Shown one piece after another: positions 8,604-16,727 of a stretch of 64,000 nt of DNA (its first letter is position 1; the number at the start of each line of letters is the position of its first letter). The DNA comes from Streptosporangium sp. NBC_01495 (GTDB taxonomy: Bacteria; Actinomycetota; Actinomycetes; Streptosporangiales; Streptosporangiaceae), in the NCBI RefSeq assembly GCF_036250735.1, contig NZ_CP109430.1, positions 2,914,001 to 2,978,000 of the forward strand, given 5' to 3'. Both the position numbers and the translations under genes were made by a program. A model generated the notes under the pieces. It searched no databases. It was not told where the DNA came from and saw only the letters and a program-made list of their open reading frames with translations.

Positions 8604-8984
8604 TCACCCGTCCACGTAGAGGCAGAACGGGTGCCCGGCGGGATCAAGGAGCACCCGGACGTCCTTCTGCGGCTGGTGGGCGGCGACCGTCGCACCCGTC
8701 TCGACCGCGTGGGCGACCGCGCCGTCAAGGTCGCCGACCTCAAGGTCGAGGTGCATCATCATCTGCTGGGAGCCGTCGGCGGGCGGCCAGACCGGGCGTA
8801 CGTAGTCCGGTGACGTCTGGAAACCCAGGTAGGTGACCCCCTCGGCCGGTGCGATCGTGACCCAGCCGGGCTCATCCTTGGTGATCTTCCAGTCGAGAAG
8901 GCGCACGTAGAACCGCGCGAGCTCCTGCGCGTCGGGTGCGTCGAGCACCACACCCCAGTAGTGAGAATTCGTTCGTCCGAGCAT
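8604..8984 (-). CDS. VOC (glyoxalase/bleomycin-resistance) family protein
   Basis: A 126-residue protein with the paired beta-alpha-beta-beta-beta modules of the vicinal-oxygen-chelate fold: SHYWGVVLDAPDAQELARFYV at the start and MHLDLEVGDLDGAVAHA, DPAGHPFCLYVDG in the second module. Members bind a divalent metal and act as lyases, dioxygenases or antibiotic-sequestering proteins. Ligand residues are only partly conserved here, so a specific reaction cannot be assigned. It stands alone. Confidence 0.88.
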   Translation of the reverse strand: MLGRTNSHYWGVVLDAPDAQELARFYVRLLDWKITKDEPGWVTIAPAEGVTYLGFQTSPDYVRPVWPPADGSQQMMMHLDLEVGDLDGAVAHAVETGATVAAHQPQKDVRVLLDPAGHPFCLYVDG

Positions 8985-9185
8985 GGCCGCATCCTGCCCG
9001 AAAAGACGCCCGGATCACCCTCGGATCACCCCGCTTGGCGACCGTCAGCCTGGCACGAACGGCCTCGGCCCGAGCGGCCGGTTCCTCGCGCGTCTCGGCA
9101 CCGGCCTGGTGTGCGGGAGGCGCGCTTGGTCGTCATCGGAGTCCACGCACGCGGCCGAGAACGGCGGGACATGCTGGACAGGGCG

Positions 9186-10940
9186 TCAGAGGTCGAGGAC
9201 GAGGTCCTCGCGGGGTTGCGAGCAGCAGATCAGCGCGTTGCCGTCGGCGGGAGCGTCCACCGGCTCCGGCGAGTAGCCGATCGTGCCGGACAGCAGACCG
9301 CTCTCGCAGGTGTGGCAGACCCCGGTACGGCACGACCAGCGGGTCGGCACATCGCACGCCTCCGCGAGTTCGAGCAGGCTCTCGTAGGCGGGGTTCCAGG
9401 AGACGGCGAGGCCGCTGCGCGCGAACGTGACGGCGGGCCCGGCTCCCGGCGCGCCGAGGGGCGGGTGCGGGGGGCGGGCGGCTACCGGGGTCACTCCCGG
9501 CGTCAGCGCCGCCTGCGCGCCGAAGACTTCCGTGTGGACGCTCGCGGGGGCGAGTTCGGAGGCGACGAGAGCGGGCGGCAGATCGCGCATGAAGGCGGGA
9601 GGACCGCAAAGGTAGGCATCGGCGGCGTGCGGGACGCCGAGGCGGCCGAGCAGTTCGACCGACAGCCGTCCCGCCGTGCCGTAGTCGACTCCCTGACGGT
9701 CGCCGGGCGCGGGGCGGCTGTAGCAGACGTACTCGTGCGCGTTGGGAAGCAGAGCGCGAAGGCCGCCGCTCTCCGCGGCGAACGGGTGTTCCGTGCCGTC
9801 GCGCGTGCCGTACAGCCACCACACCTCGCGGGTCGAGCGGGCGGCGGCGAGGGCGTGCAACATGGCGAGGACGGGGGTCGCGCCGATGCCCGCCGAGAGC
9901 AGCAGGACCGGAGCCTCGCCTTCTTCCAGGGTGAACGTGCCGCGCGGCGCCGCCACTTCGAGAAGGTCGCCGACACGCAGGTGAGTGCGGAGATAGGTGC
10001 TGGCGACGCCCCTGGGCTCCTGCTTGACACTGATCCGGTAGCGACCGGCGTCAGGAGGGCCGGACAGCGAGTAGCTGCGGATGACCGGTGGGCCGCCGCT
10101 CTCGGGGCGCAGCCGTACGGTGAGGAACTGGCCTGGCAGGGCGGCGGGCAGCGGCTCCGGGTCGGTGGCCTCCAGGGTCAGCGAGAACACGCTGCGGCTC
10201 TCGGCGTCGATCCGGGTGATCCGCAACGGCCGGAACCCCGGCCAGGCGGGTGCCAGCCCCGCATTCCCCGCCGATCCCTTCTTCGCGCCCCTGTCATCAG
10301 GCCGGTCGAGCAGGGCACGCAGGGACGCCCGCCAGCCTTCGCTCAGTGCGGGGATGCGCAGCGCCCGCTCCAGCCGGTCGCGGGGGTGCCCCGGCAGGTA
10401 GAGCAGGGCGTCGATCTCCGCGACGGACATCGCCTCCGGGCCGGAGGCGACCTTGACGATCTCGTCGCCCGCCTCCACCCGCCCTTCGGTGATCACCCGG
10501 AAGTAGAACCCGGGACGCCGGTGGGACACCAGCAGGGCCGCCATCCGCGGCTCGTTCATCCGCAGGCCTACCCGGTAGCAGGTGACCCGGGGCTGGGTGA
10601 CCTCGAACACCGCCTCCCCGACGCGGTAGCGGTCGCCGACGCACACCTCGTCGTCGGGCAGCCCGTCGACCGTGAAGTTCTCCCCGAACTGCCCGTAGAC
10701 AAAGTCATCGCGGCCCAATTCCTCCTGCCAGTACCGGTAGGAGTCGATCTGGTAGACCAACACCGCGCGATGCTCGCCGCCGTGCCCCTGAAGGTCTCCC
10801 TGGCCGTCCCCGTCGATGTTCAGACGGCGTACCGTGCGCGGCCCGGTCACGGACCGCTTCCACACCCCGGTGTGCACCGTCGCGCCGTGCCAAGGAACGT
10901 CCTTGGGCAGGCCGACGTTGATCGACAGGAGCGTCGCCAC
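9186..10940 (-). CDS. MOSC domain - flavoprotein reductase - 2Fe-2S ferredoxin fusion
   Basis: A 584-residue three-part protein. Residues 1-215 are a MOSC domain with YiiM-like features (GQFGENFTVDGL, VTQPRVTCYRVGLRM), a fold that handles sulfur of molybdenum cofactors and N-hydroxylated substrates. About 235-470 is a ferredoxin-NADP reductase-type module (RSYSLSG for FAD, SAGIGATPVLAML and YLCGPPAFM for NAD(P)). The last 85 residues are a plant-type 2Fe-2S ferredoxin with C-x4-C-x2-C (SCRTGVCHTC) and a final Cys in LICCSQP. It can in principle move electrons from NAD(P)H via FAD and the cluster to the MOSC site. Start GTG at 10940 after GGGGAAG. A 2-3 kb window around it is otherwise degraded. 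Confidence 0.93.
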   Translation of the reverse strand: MATLLSINVGLPKDVPWHGATVHTGVWKRSVTGPRTVRRLNIDGDGQGDLQGHGGEHRAVLVYQIDSYRYWQEELGRDDFVYGQFGENFTVDGLPDDEVCVGDRYRVGEAVFEVTQPRVTCYRVGLRMNEPRMAALLVSHRRPGFYFRVITEGRVEAGDEIVKVASGPEAMSVAEIDALLYLPGHPRDRLERALRIPALSEGWRASLRALLDRPDDRGAKKGSAGNAGLAPAWPGFRPLRITRIDAESRSVFSLTLEATDPEPLPAALPGQFLTVRLRPESGGPPVIRSYSLSGPPDAGRYRISVKQEPRGVASTYLRTHLRVGDLLEVAAPRGTFTLEEGEAPVLLLSAGIGATPVLAMLHALAAARSTREVWWLYGTRDGTEHPFAAESGGLRALLPNAHEYVCYSRPAPGDRQGVDYGTAGRLSVELLGRLGVPHAADAYLCGPPAFMRDLPPALVASELAPASVHTEVFGAQAALTPGVTPVAARPPHPPLGAPGAGPAVTFARSGLAVSWNPAYESLLELAEACDVPTRWSCRTGVCHTCESGLLSGTIGYSPEPVDAPADGNALICCSQPREDLVLDL

Positions 10941-11041
10941 GTGTCTTCCCCCTCACCACGAGGCACCCGGCTCCCTTGCAGGATAGCTCGTTCTCGCAGG
11001 TCAGCCGGGATCTCGCGGCGCGATGTAAGCGACGGGAGAGT

Positions 11042-11140
11042 CCTGTCGGCATCGCGGGACTTCTGCTGCCGGCCGGGCATGAGGCGACCTCGAACATGCT
11101 CGGCCTGGGCACCCTGGCCCTGCTGCGACGCGGGCAGGGC
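11042..11140 (+). pseudogene. Cytochrome P450 I-helix remnant
   Basis: About 30 codons translate to GIAGLLLPAGHEATSNMLGL followed by GTLALL, the oxygen-binding I-helix (A/G-G-x-E-x-T) and following helix of a bacterial cytochrome P450. No ExxR or haem-Cys segment is found on either side, so it is a relic of a lost P450 gene. This is the only recognisable content of the 10941-11322 gap. Confidence 0.6.
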
Positions 11141-11322
11141 AAGCGCCGTCACGGGCTGGCCGGCCCGGCGCGTGTCTGCTGCTCGTCCACGGCCCGGAGG
11201 ATGCCGAGCCGGGACCATTTACGTCCGGCCCCGGCCCAACTTCAGGTGCAAGTGGACTCCTGTTCCCACCAGGAAACCGCTTACGTGCCCGTCCAAAACG
11301 CCAACCACGGAAGGGTCTCGAA

Positions 11323-11499
11323 ATGGCGGCACGTAACACCATGCGGCGTGAGGAGAACTCCCCTGAGCTGCCCCGCCTGTCCCAGCACTGGGTGATCGTC
11401 CTCGGTGTCAGTTCCCTCGTGGGCGTGTTCCTGTCGCTCGCCGTGGGGATTCCCACGGCACTGGTCATCGCCGCGTTCCTGCACGAGGTGATGGACTGA
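11323..11499 (+). CDS. Small single-pass membrane protein (58 aa)
   Basis: The ATG at 11323 is preceded by GGAAGGG at 8 nt. The 58-residue product has a charged N-terminus (MAARNTMRREENSPELPRLS) and a long hydrophobic stretch from about residue 27 to 54 (WVIVLGVSSLVGVFLSL, then IPTALVIAAFL). No family was recognised. It is too short for most gene callers, but the good ribosome-binding site and GC-rich third positions support it. It follows the P450 relic and is convergent with the hypothetical gene at 11519. Confidence 0.55.
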   Translation: MAARNTMRREENSPELPRLSQHWVIVLGVSSLVGVFLSLAVGIPTALVIAAFLHEVMD

Positions 11500-11518
11500 C
11501 CCTGCGCTGACAGTGCAC

Positions 11519-12079
11519 CTAGGGCTTCCTGTCGGGCAAGGCGGCATACCACGTGCCGTCATGTTCCGGTCCGGGCAGCCATGCCGGAGGATCGGCCAAG
11601 CCGAGCGCCTCCTCAGCCCACGCCAGCATGTACGCGTCCGTGGCCGCACGCGGCCGGGGTGCCCGGACGACCTCGCCCAGCAGGATCCAGCCGCGGTCGG
11701 GGAAGAGAGCGTACTGCTGGATGAGCAGGTCACCGGTGGTGTGCCAGCCGTCCTCCTCGATTTCCTTCCAGGGCAGCAGCCGCGTCCGCAGCAGGCTGGT
11801 GGCCCAGGCTCTCGCATGGTGGGAGCTCAGCGTGCGTGGAGCACGGCCGAGGAGGGTGCCCGCGATCATGGTCCCTTGGCCGAACCACACGGCTTGGCGA
11901 CCCGTGTCCGGCGGAACGGTCTGCCTGCCAACGGGCGAGAAACCGGAGATCTGCGTGTCGGCATGCCGGATGTCGGCCACGGCAGTCGAGCCCCGCGCGC
12001 CGACTGCCGAGATGGAGACTTGGGTGTCGGCCGTGTGGAGATCATCACCTGAGATCACGCCCCCAGGATAATGACGCAC
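11519..12079 (-). CDS. Hypothetical protein (186 aa)
   Basis: Not recognised. The frame shows strong GC preference at third positions and a balanced composition in its second half (WKEIEEDGWHTTGDLLIQQY, WILLGEVVRAP, AYMLAWAEEALGLADPP), so it is probably a real cytoplasmic protein. The overlapping plus-strand frame has an implausible composition. The first 60 residues are less convincing and the true start may be internal, for example the Met in GQGTMIAG. No signal peptide or membrane helix is seen. Convergent with the small membrane protein at 11323. Confidence 0.55.
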   Translation of the reverse strand: MRHYPGGVISGDDLHTADTQVSISAVGARGSTAVADIRHADTQISGFSPVGRQTVPPDTGRQAVWFGQGTMIAGTLLGRAPRTLSSHHARAWATSLLRTRLLPWKEIEEDGWHTTGDLLIQQYALFPDRGWILLGEVVRAPRPRAATDAYMLAWAEEALGLADPPAWLPGPEHDGTWYAALPDRKP

Positions 12080-12113
12080 TGTTTCAACTTCCTCGGGGTT
12101 GAGGAACCGGCAG

Positions 12114-12140
12114 AAGATCGTTATCGAGAATAACGATCTT
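12114..12140. promoter_or_regulatory. 27-bp perfect inverted repeat, operator-like
   Basis: AAGATCGTTAT - CGAGA - ATAACGATCTT: 11-bp arms around a 5-nt spacer, AT-rich in a GC-rich setting. It lies 35 bp upstream of the hypothetical gene start (12079, minus) and next to the Cap15-like relic. It looks like a dimeric regulator site or the end of a lost element. No binding protein can be named. Confidence 0.5.
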
Positions 12141-12169
12141 GCTGGGGGCGCCGAAGAGCCGAGCGGGAT

Positions 12170-12520
12170 GTGGGGGATAGCTGCTGGTCAGCCGCGGCCA
12201 GGCCCGCGAACGCGTTCGGCCCGATCTACCGGATGGTCGATACCAGCGCCGGCCACCGCTGCACCGCCTCGGCGTCATCCGGGGTCCTTTCCGACGGCCA
12301 CGACCACGCCCGGCTGACCTACACCTACCGCGATCAAACACGGCCCGGCGTGGCCGAAGCCGACATGCACGATCATGACGGGACGGCCGAGGTCGTCCTC
12401 GATGCACTGACCGGGCGGCTCACAGGGCGCTACTTCGACTTCCGAGGTCGGCAAGGAACCCTGTCCCTCACTCGGACGACGGCCACGGAACCGCCCCGGT
12501 CGCCGTTTGACCGAGGCGGG
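12170..12520 (+). pseudogene. Relic resembling a Cap15-like (CBASS) beta-barrel effector C-terminus
   Basis: The frame reads RLTYTYRDQTRPGV, then DHDGTAEVVLDALTGRLTGR and YFDFRGRQGTLSLTR. The pattern Y-x-Y ... HxGT-x-x-x ... L-x-G-x-Y-F-x-x-R-x-x-G-x-L-x-L-x-R is that of the cyclic-oligonucleotide-sensing beta-barrel of Cap15-type membrane effectors. The two N-terminal transmembrane helices expected of Cap15 are absent and there is no start codon with a ribosome-binding site. The frame also runs on without a stop. No CD-NTase lies nearby. Assignment is by remembered pattern and is tentative. Confidence 0.35.
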
Positions 12521-12701
12521 GCCAGTCGTGCGATTGGCCCCGCCTCGTCCTGCACGGCTTGTCTCATCGCATTGAGCGGCGGACCTTCATCGTGCTCATC
12601 TGAGGCCGATGGCCGCCAGAGCGAAGACGGCGCGAAGGAAGGAGTGTCGGCGTCTTGCGGCTGCCCGGGGGAGGTGTCGAAGACCGCGGGCGCGGGGGGC
12701 G

Positions 12702-13157
12702 TTACGGTGCGGGGATCTCGCGGACCAGCTTCGAGGTCCAGGGGCACCAGACCAGGCCGGGCAGGAACGGACCGCCGGCCTCGTCGAGGTGGTCTTCGAC
12801 GTAGGGGAGGGTGGCGTCGCACACCTCGATGGCGTAGTCGAAGAAGTCGATCGTGTCGGGGTTGTAGTGGAAGCTCCACAGGGGGTTGTAGGGGGCGGGC
12901 CGCTTGAGGATCCTGCCGACGACGTGGGGCTTTTCGGTGGTGGCGCCGCTCAGCAGGTCTCGGGCGTGCTGGATCTTGGCGGGGTCGGTGAGTTTGAGGA
13001 CGGCGGTGGATTGGGTGACGTCGGTGAACTCGAAGTAGGCGTCCGGGGCGTTGGTGGTGTGGTGGGTCGTGTCGGCCTGCTGGGCCTCGGCGGGGGTGGT
13101 GAGGGCGAGCATCGCGACCGCTGCGAGGCTGGCGACTTTGGGGGTGATACGTCGCAT
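12702..13157 (-). CDS. Secreted BP74-like protein
   Basis: A 151-residue precursor. From the ATG at 13157 (preceded by GGAGACACCC) there is a clear signal peptide: [19 protein letters not shown] then an AxA-type cleavage site near TTPAEAQQA. The mature domain ([53 protein letters not shown]) matches the BP74 N-terminal-type domain named after a Dictyostelium calmodulin-binding protein and found in many actinomycete secreted proteins. The function in bacteria is unknown. The conserved Cys pair suggests a disulfide outside the cell. Confidence 0.78.
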   Translation of the reverse strand: MRRITPKVASLAAVAMLALTTPAEAQQADTTHHTTNAPDAYFEFTDVTQSTAVLKLTDPAKIQHARDLLSGATTEKPHVVGRILKRPAPYNPLWSFHYNPDTIDFFDYAIEVCDATLPYVEDHLDEAGGPFLPGLVWCPWTSKLVREIPAP

Positions 13158-13341
13158 GGGTGTCTCCGGTGCGTGTGGGCTGGGTCGGTTGTCCACAGCC
13201 ATTCGTCACGCATTGTAATTGATTCATTACTTAGAGTGTCCAGTGGTTCACCCTGGCAATCCCCGGCCAACGCCACGACGCGATCGACGATCATCGGGGC
13301 AGCGGCTTCGCAGCTGAGGCACTCCAACGCCGTTCTTGCTT

Positions 13342-16300
13342 TCAGCGTTCCGGTGGGGGCGGGACATGGACGCCGAGGGCAAGATCGGCGTGTGTTCGGG
13401 CGTCGGCGGACCAGTGGGGGGCGTTCCACCGGTCGGCGATCGCGGCGGCCTGGGCGAAGTGGGCTGCGGCCTCGTCGTCGCGGCCGAGGAGGAGGGCGAG
13501 TTCGCCGAGTGTGTGGGCGACCGGACGCAGCGCCAGCGACAGGCTCTCCGCGCCGGCCGGGGGGCCTTCGCGGTGGGGAAGCAGGTCCGCGTAGATCTCC
13601 TCGGCGGCGTCACGGTCGTTCAGCGCGACGATCGCCATCGCGCGCAGGCTCGTCAGGAAGGTGAAGAAGAAGTCGGGCCGGATCGGGCTCGGTGACATGC
13701 GGGCCCGGCGTGCGTCGTCGCCGCGGCCGGCGGTGTGGAGGGCGAGCGCGAGCAGGTCGGCGACCATCGGGCCGAGCGCCTCGTGGAGAGCGCGCACGTC
13801 GTCCAGGTGGTCGCCGAGCGTGCCGTCGTTCAGCCAGATCGCCGCCAGCGCGAGGCGGACGAAGCCGGTGTGCACCGATCCGGCGCTTTCCATGCGTGCG
13901 GTGGCCTCGACATAGAGGCGCTCGGTGTCGGCGAACCGGCCCTCGATGAGCACCAGGGTCGCCAGCGTGATCTCGGCGGCGCTGATCGCCTCCGTCATCC
14001 GGTAGGCGCGGGCGAGGTCGAGCGCCTCCCCGGTCACGCGGCGCATGGTCGCCGGGTCGTTGGCCGCGGCGGCGTTCGCGGCCTGGTTGAGCAGCCCGGT
14101 CACGCGGTAGACGGGCAGGTCGTGCTCGACGCCGATCTCCACCAGCTCGCGGGCGTACTCCTCCCGCCCGGGGTCGCGGGCGAGGACCAGGAGCGCCGCG
14201 GCCCGGAGGCGGGGATCGGTGGCGAGGTCGAGTGCCTCCCGCGCCGCGGCCATGACCGTCGGATCGTCCTCGCCCACCAGCTCGTTGGCGTACGCGGTGA
14301 GAAGGCGGGAGCGCACGTCGGGGGCGAGACCGGTCCGCTTGAGCAGGCGGCTGAGGCGGTCGACGAGGGGACGGTCGACCGTGCCATACGTACGGGCCTG
14401 CCAGGGGGTGGACTCGGTCCAGGCGGTGAACGCGGCGATCATCAGGTCGTCGCGGCCGATCGACTCGGCGTACTCCACGGCCTGTTCGCGCGTGTGCCTG
14501 GCCGCGGCGACGGCCCCGGCCCTGATCTGCGCGCGCAGCAGCCTGCCGAGCAGGCCGACGCGCTCGTCCGGTTCGCTGGAGTTGGCGACCGCGTCGGTGA
14601 GGAGGGCAGCCGCCACGTCGTGGGCGTAGCGCGCCTCGGCCAGCTCTGCGGCCCGTACGCAATAGCCGACGGCCTTCGGTGATCCGGCTCGCGCGTAGTG
14701 ATGGGCGAGCGCCGCGACGTCACCGGCGCCTTCCAGGGCGGCGGCGATCCGGGCGTGCATCCTGGCGGCCCGCAACCGGGTGACGTCGGCGACCAGCGTG
14801 TCCCTGACCAGCGCGTGGACGAACCGGACGAGGCCGGGCCCAGGCTCGTCGAGCAAGCCGGCGATGACGCCCGCGTCCAGCGCGTCCAGCACGCCGTCCT
14901 CGTCGGAGTCGGCGGCCCGCACGAGCACGTCCACCGAGCTTTGCCTGCCGGCCACCGCCGCCAGCCGCAGGACGGACACGCCGCTCTCGGGGAGCCTTGC
15001 CAGCCGGCGCCGCAGCACGTCCCGTACGCCCTCGGGGACCTCGGAGAGCGCGACCAGCGCGCCCTCGCCGGTCAGCAGCCGCGCGCTCTCCCGCACATAG
15101 AACGGGTTGCCGCCGGTCCGCTCGGCGATCCCGGCCACGGTCGCGTCGTCGGCCTCGCACTCGGCGCGTACGAGCTCCGCGACGGCGTCGCCCTTCAGTC
15201 CGGGCAGGTCCAGCCGGAGGGGCGCGGTGCGGGCGAGGACGCCGAGCGTTGCGGTGAGGCGCTCGCTTTCGTCCGCGCGATACGCCGCGACGACCAGGAT
15301 CGGGGCCCGCACGCCGACGCCGCCGTCGAGCAGCTCCAGCGTGGCGGCGTCCGCCCAGTGGAGGTCGTCCAGGACGACGGCGACCGGCTGGTCGGCGGCG
15401 GCCGCCGCGAGCCAGTTCCACACGGCCTGCCGCAGCCGGAACCGCCCGGCCGCCGCGTCACCGTCCACCGGCGCGGAGTCGGAGAGCAGCGGCGCCAGGT
15501 CGGCCGCGAACTCCCCCGGAGGAACGCTCACGGCCACCTTCCGCAGCGCCTCGACCCACGCCCACGCGGGCGGCGCGCCGTCCACCTCGGGACAGCGCCC
15601 GGCGGCCACGAGCCACCTGGCCTGTCCGAGTCGCCCGCCGAGATGCTCCAGCAGCGTCGACTTGCCGAGCCCCGCCTCGCCGGTGACGAGTGCGACACGC
15701 GACCCGTCGGCGGCGGCCTCCCCGGCGGCCGCCATCAGCGCCGCGAGCTCGCCCTCCCGCCCCACGAACGTCGTCGCGCCGGGCCCGTTGTCCGCGGGCG
15801 GCGCGGTTGCCCGGGGCCGGGGCGCGTCCGCGGGGGGCGGAGGGACGGCCGCACGCAGGACGTCCGTGCGCTGGGCGAGGATCGCCTCTTCCAGAGCCAC
15901 CAGGTCCGGGCCGGGGTCGAGGCCCAGCTCGTCGGCGAAGGTGGCGCGGGCGCGGCGGAGCGCGGCCAGCGCGTCGGCCTGGCGGCCGCTGCTCCACAGC
16001 GCGAGGGCGTGCATGCGCCAGCCCTCCTCGCGCAGGGGATCGTCGCGGGTGAGGCCCTCCGCCTCGGGTACCACCGCCGCGGGGTCGCCGAGCCGCAGTC
16101 CCGCCGCGATGTGCCGTTCGCGGGCGACCAGGCGCAGCTCGTTCAACCGGGCGGTCTCGGCCGCGGCCCACGGCTCGTCGGCGACCTCGGCGAACGCGGG
16201 CCCGCGCCACAGCGCCAGCGCCTCGTCCAGCCGGGCGCGGGCGGCACGGGGATCGGCGAGCGTACGGGCCTCGTCGAGCAGCTCCTCGAAGCGCCACGCG

Positions 16301-16611
16301 TCCACCGCCGCCGGCGGCAACCGCAGTGCGTAGCCTGGCGACGCGCTCACCAGCAGGCGGGCCGGGGCCCGCGGCGGGCGGCCGGGTTCCAGCAGGCGGC
16401 GCAGGTTCGACACGTACGCCTGCAACGACGCCAGGGCGCGCGACGGCGGTTCGCCGCGCCAGAGATCCTCGACCATCCGGTCGACCGACACGACCTGCCC
16501 GCGCGCCGCCACCAGCAGGGCCAGCACGCCGCGCTGCCGCGGTCCGCCGAGGGGAACGGGTTCGCCGCCGGCCTCGGCCGCGAACGAGCCCAACACCCGG
16601 ATCAACACCAT
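13342..16611 (-). CDS. SARP/AfsR-type regulator: winged helix, BTAD, AAA-type ATPase and TPR-like repeats
   Basis: About 1,089 residues from the ATG at 16611. Residues 1-95 are an OmpR-like winged helix (IRVLGSF, RGVLALLVAARGQVVSVDRM). About 100-245 form the bacterial transcriptional activation domain. A NACHT/AAA-like ATPase follows with Walker A GEAGLGKST near 307 and Walker B VVLDDLHWAD near 410. The remaining 500 residues are helical repeats. This is the layout of large AfsR-like activators of secondary metabolism or stress genes, which bind direct repeats in promoters. It diverges from a hemerythrin gene. Three direct TCCAA repeats spaced exactly 11 bp lie in the shared promoter. Confidence 0.93.
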   Translation of the reverse strand: MVLIRVLGSFAAEAGGEPVPLGGPRQRGVLALLVAARGQVVSVDRMVEDLWRGEPPSRALASLQAYVSNLRRLLEPGRPPRAPARLLVSASPGYALRLPPAAVDAWRFEELLDEARTLADPRAARARLDEALALWRGPAFAEVADEPWAAAETARLNELRLVARERHIAAGLRLGDPAAVVPEAEGLTRDDPLREEGWRMHALALWSSGRQADALAALRRARATFADELGLDPGPDLVALEEAILAQRTDVLRAAVPPPPADAPRPRATAPPADNGPGATTFVGREGELAALMAAAGEAAADGSRVALVTGEAGLGKSTLLEHLGGRLGQARWLVAAGRCPEVDGAPPAWAWVEALRKVAVSVPPGEFAADLAPLLSDSAPVDGDAAAGRFRLRQAVWNWLAAAAADQPVAVVLDDLHWADAATLELLDGGVGVRAPILVVAAYRADESERLTATLGVLARTAPLRLDLPGLKGDAVAELVRAECEADDATVAGIAERTGGNPFYVRESARLLTGEGALVALSEVPEGVRDVLRRRLARLPESGVSVLRLAAVAGRQSSVDVLVRAADSDEDGVLDALDAGVIAGLLDEPGPGLVRFVHALVRDTLVADVTRLRAARMHARIAAALEGAGDVAALAHHYARAGSPKAVGYCVRAAELAEARYAHDVAAALLTDAVANSSEPDERVGLLGRLLRAQIRAGAVAAARHTREQAVEYAESIGRDDLMIAAFTAWTESTPWQARTYGTVDRPLVDRLSRLLKRTGLAPDVRSRLLTAYANELVGEDDPTVMAAAREALDLATDPRLRAAALLVLARDPGREEYARELVEIGVEHDLPVYRVTGLLNQAANAAAANDPATMRRVTGEALDLARAYRMTEAISAAEITLATLVLIEGRFADTERLYVEATARMESAGSVHTGFVRLALAAIWLNDGTLGDHLDDVRALHEALGPMVADLLALALHTAGRGDDARRARMSPSPIRPDFFFTFLTSLRAMAIVALNDRDAAEEIYADLLPHREGPPAGAESLSLALRPVAHTLGELALLLGRDDEAAAHFAQAAAIADRWNAPHWSADARTHADLALGVHVPPPPER

Positions 16612-16651
16612 GACGTGACACATCGTACGCGCGGCCACCTCACGCGCGCCT

Positions 16652-16678
16652 TCCAAGTCGACTCCAAATGCCCTCCAA
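16652..16678 (+). promoter_or_regulatory. Three TCCAA direct repeats at 11-bp spacing (candidate SARP site)
   Basis: TCCAA occurs at 16652, 16663 and 16674, one helical turn apart. SARP regulators are known to bind heptameric direct repeats with 11-bp periodicity upstream of the -10 box. The array lies between the SARP gene (start 16611, minus) and the hemerythrin gene (start 16728, plus), about 50 bp upstream of the latter. Confidence 0.55.
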
Positions 16679-16727
16679 ACCCCGCGAGCAGGCTTGAGCA
16701 CATCGAACCGATGAAGGGCAGGAACAG

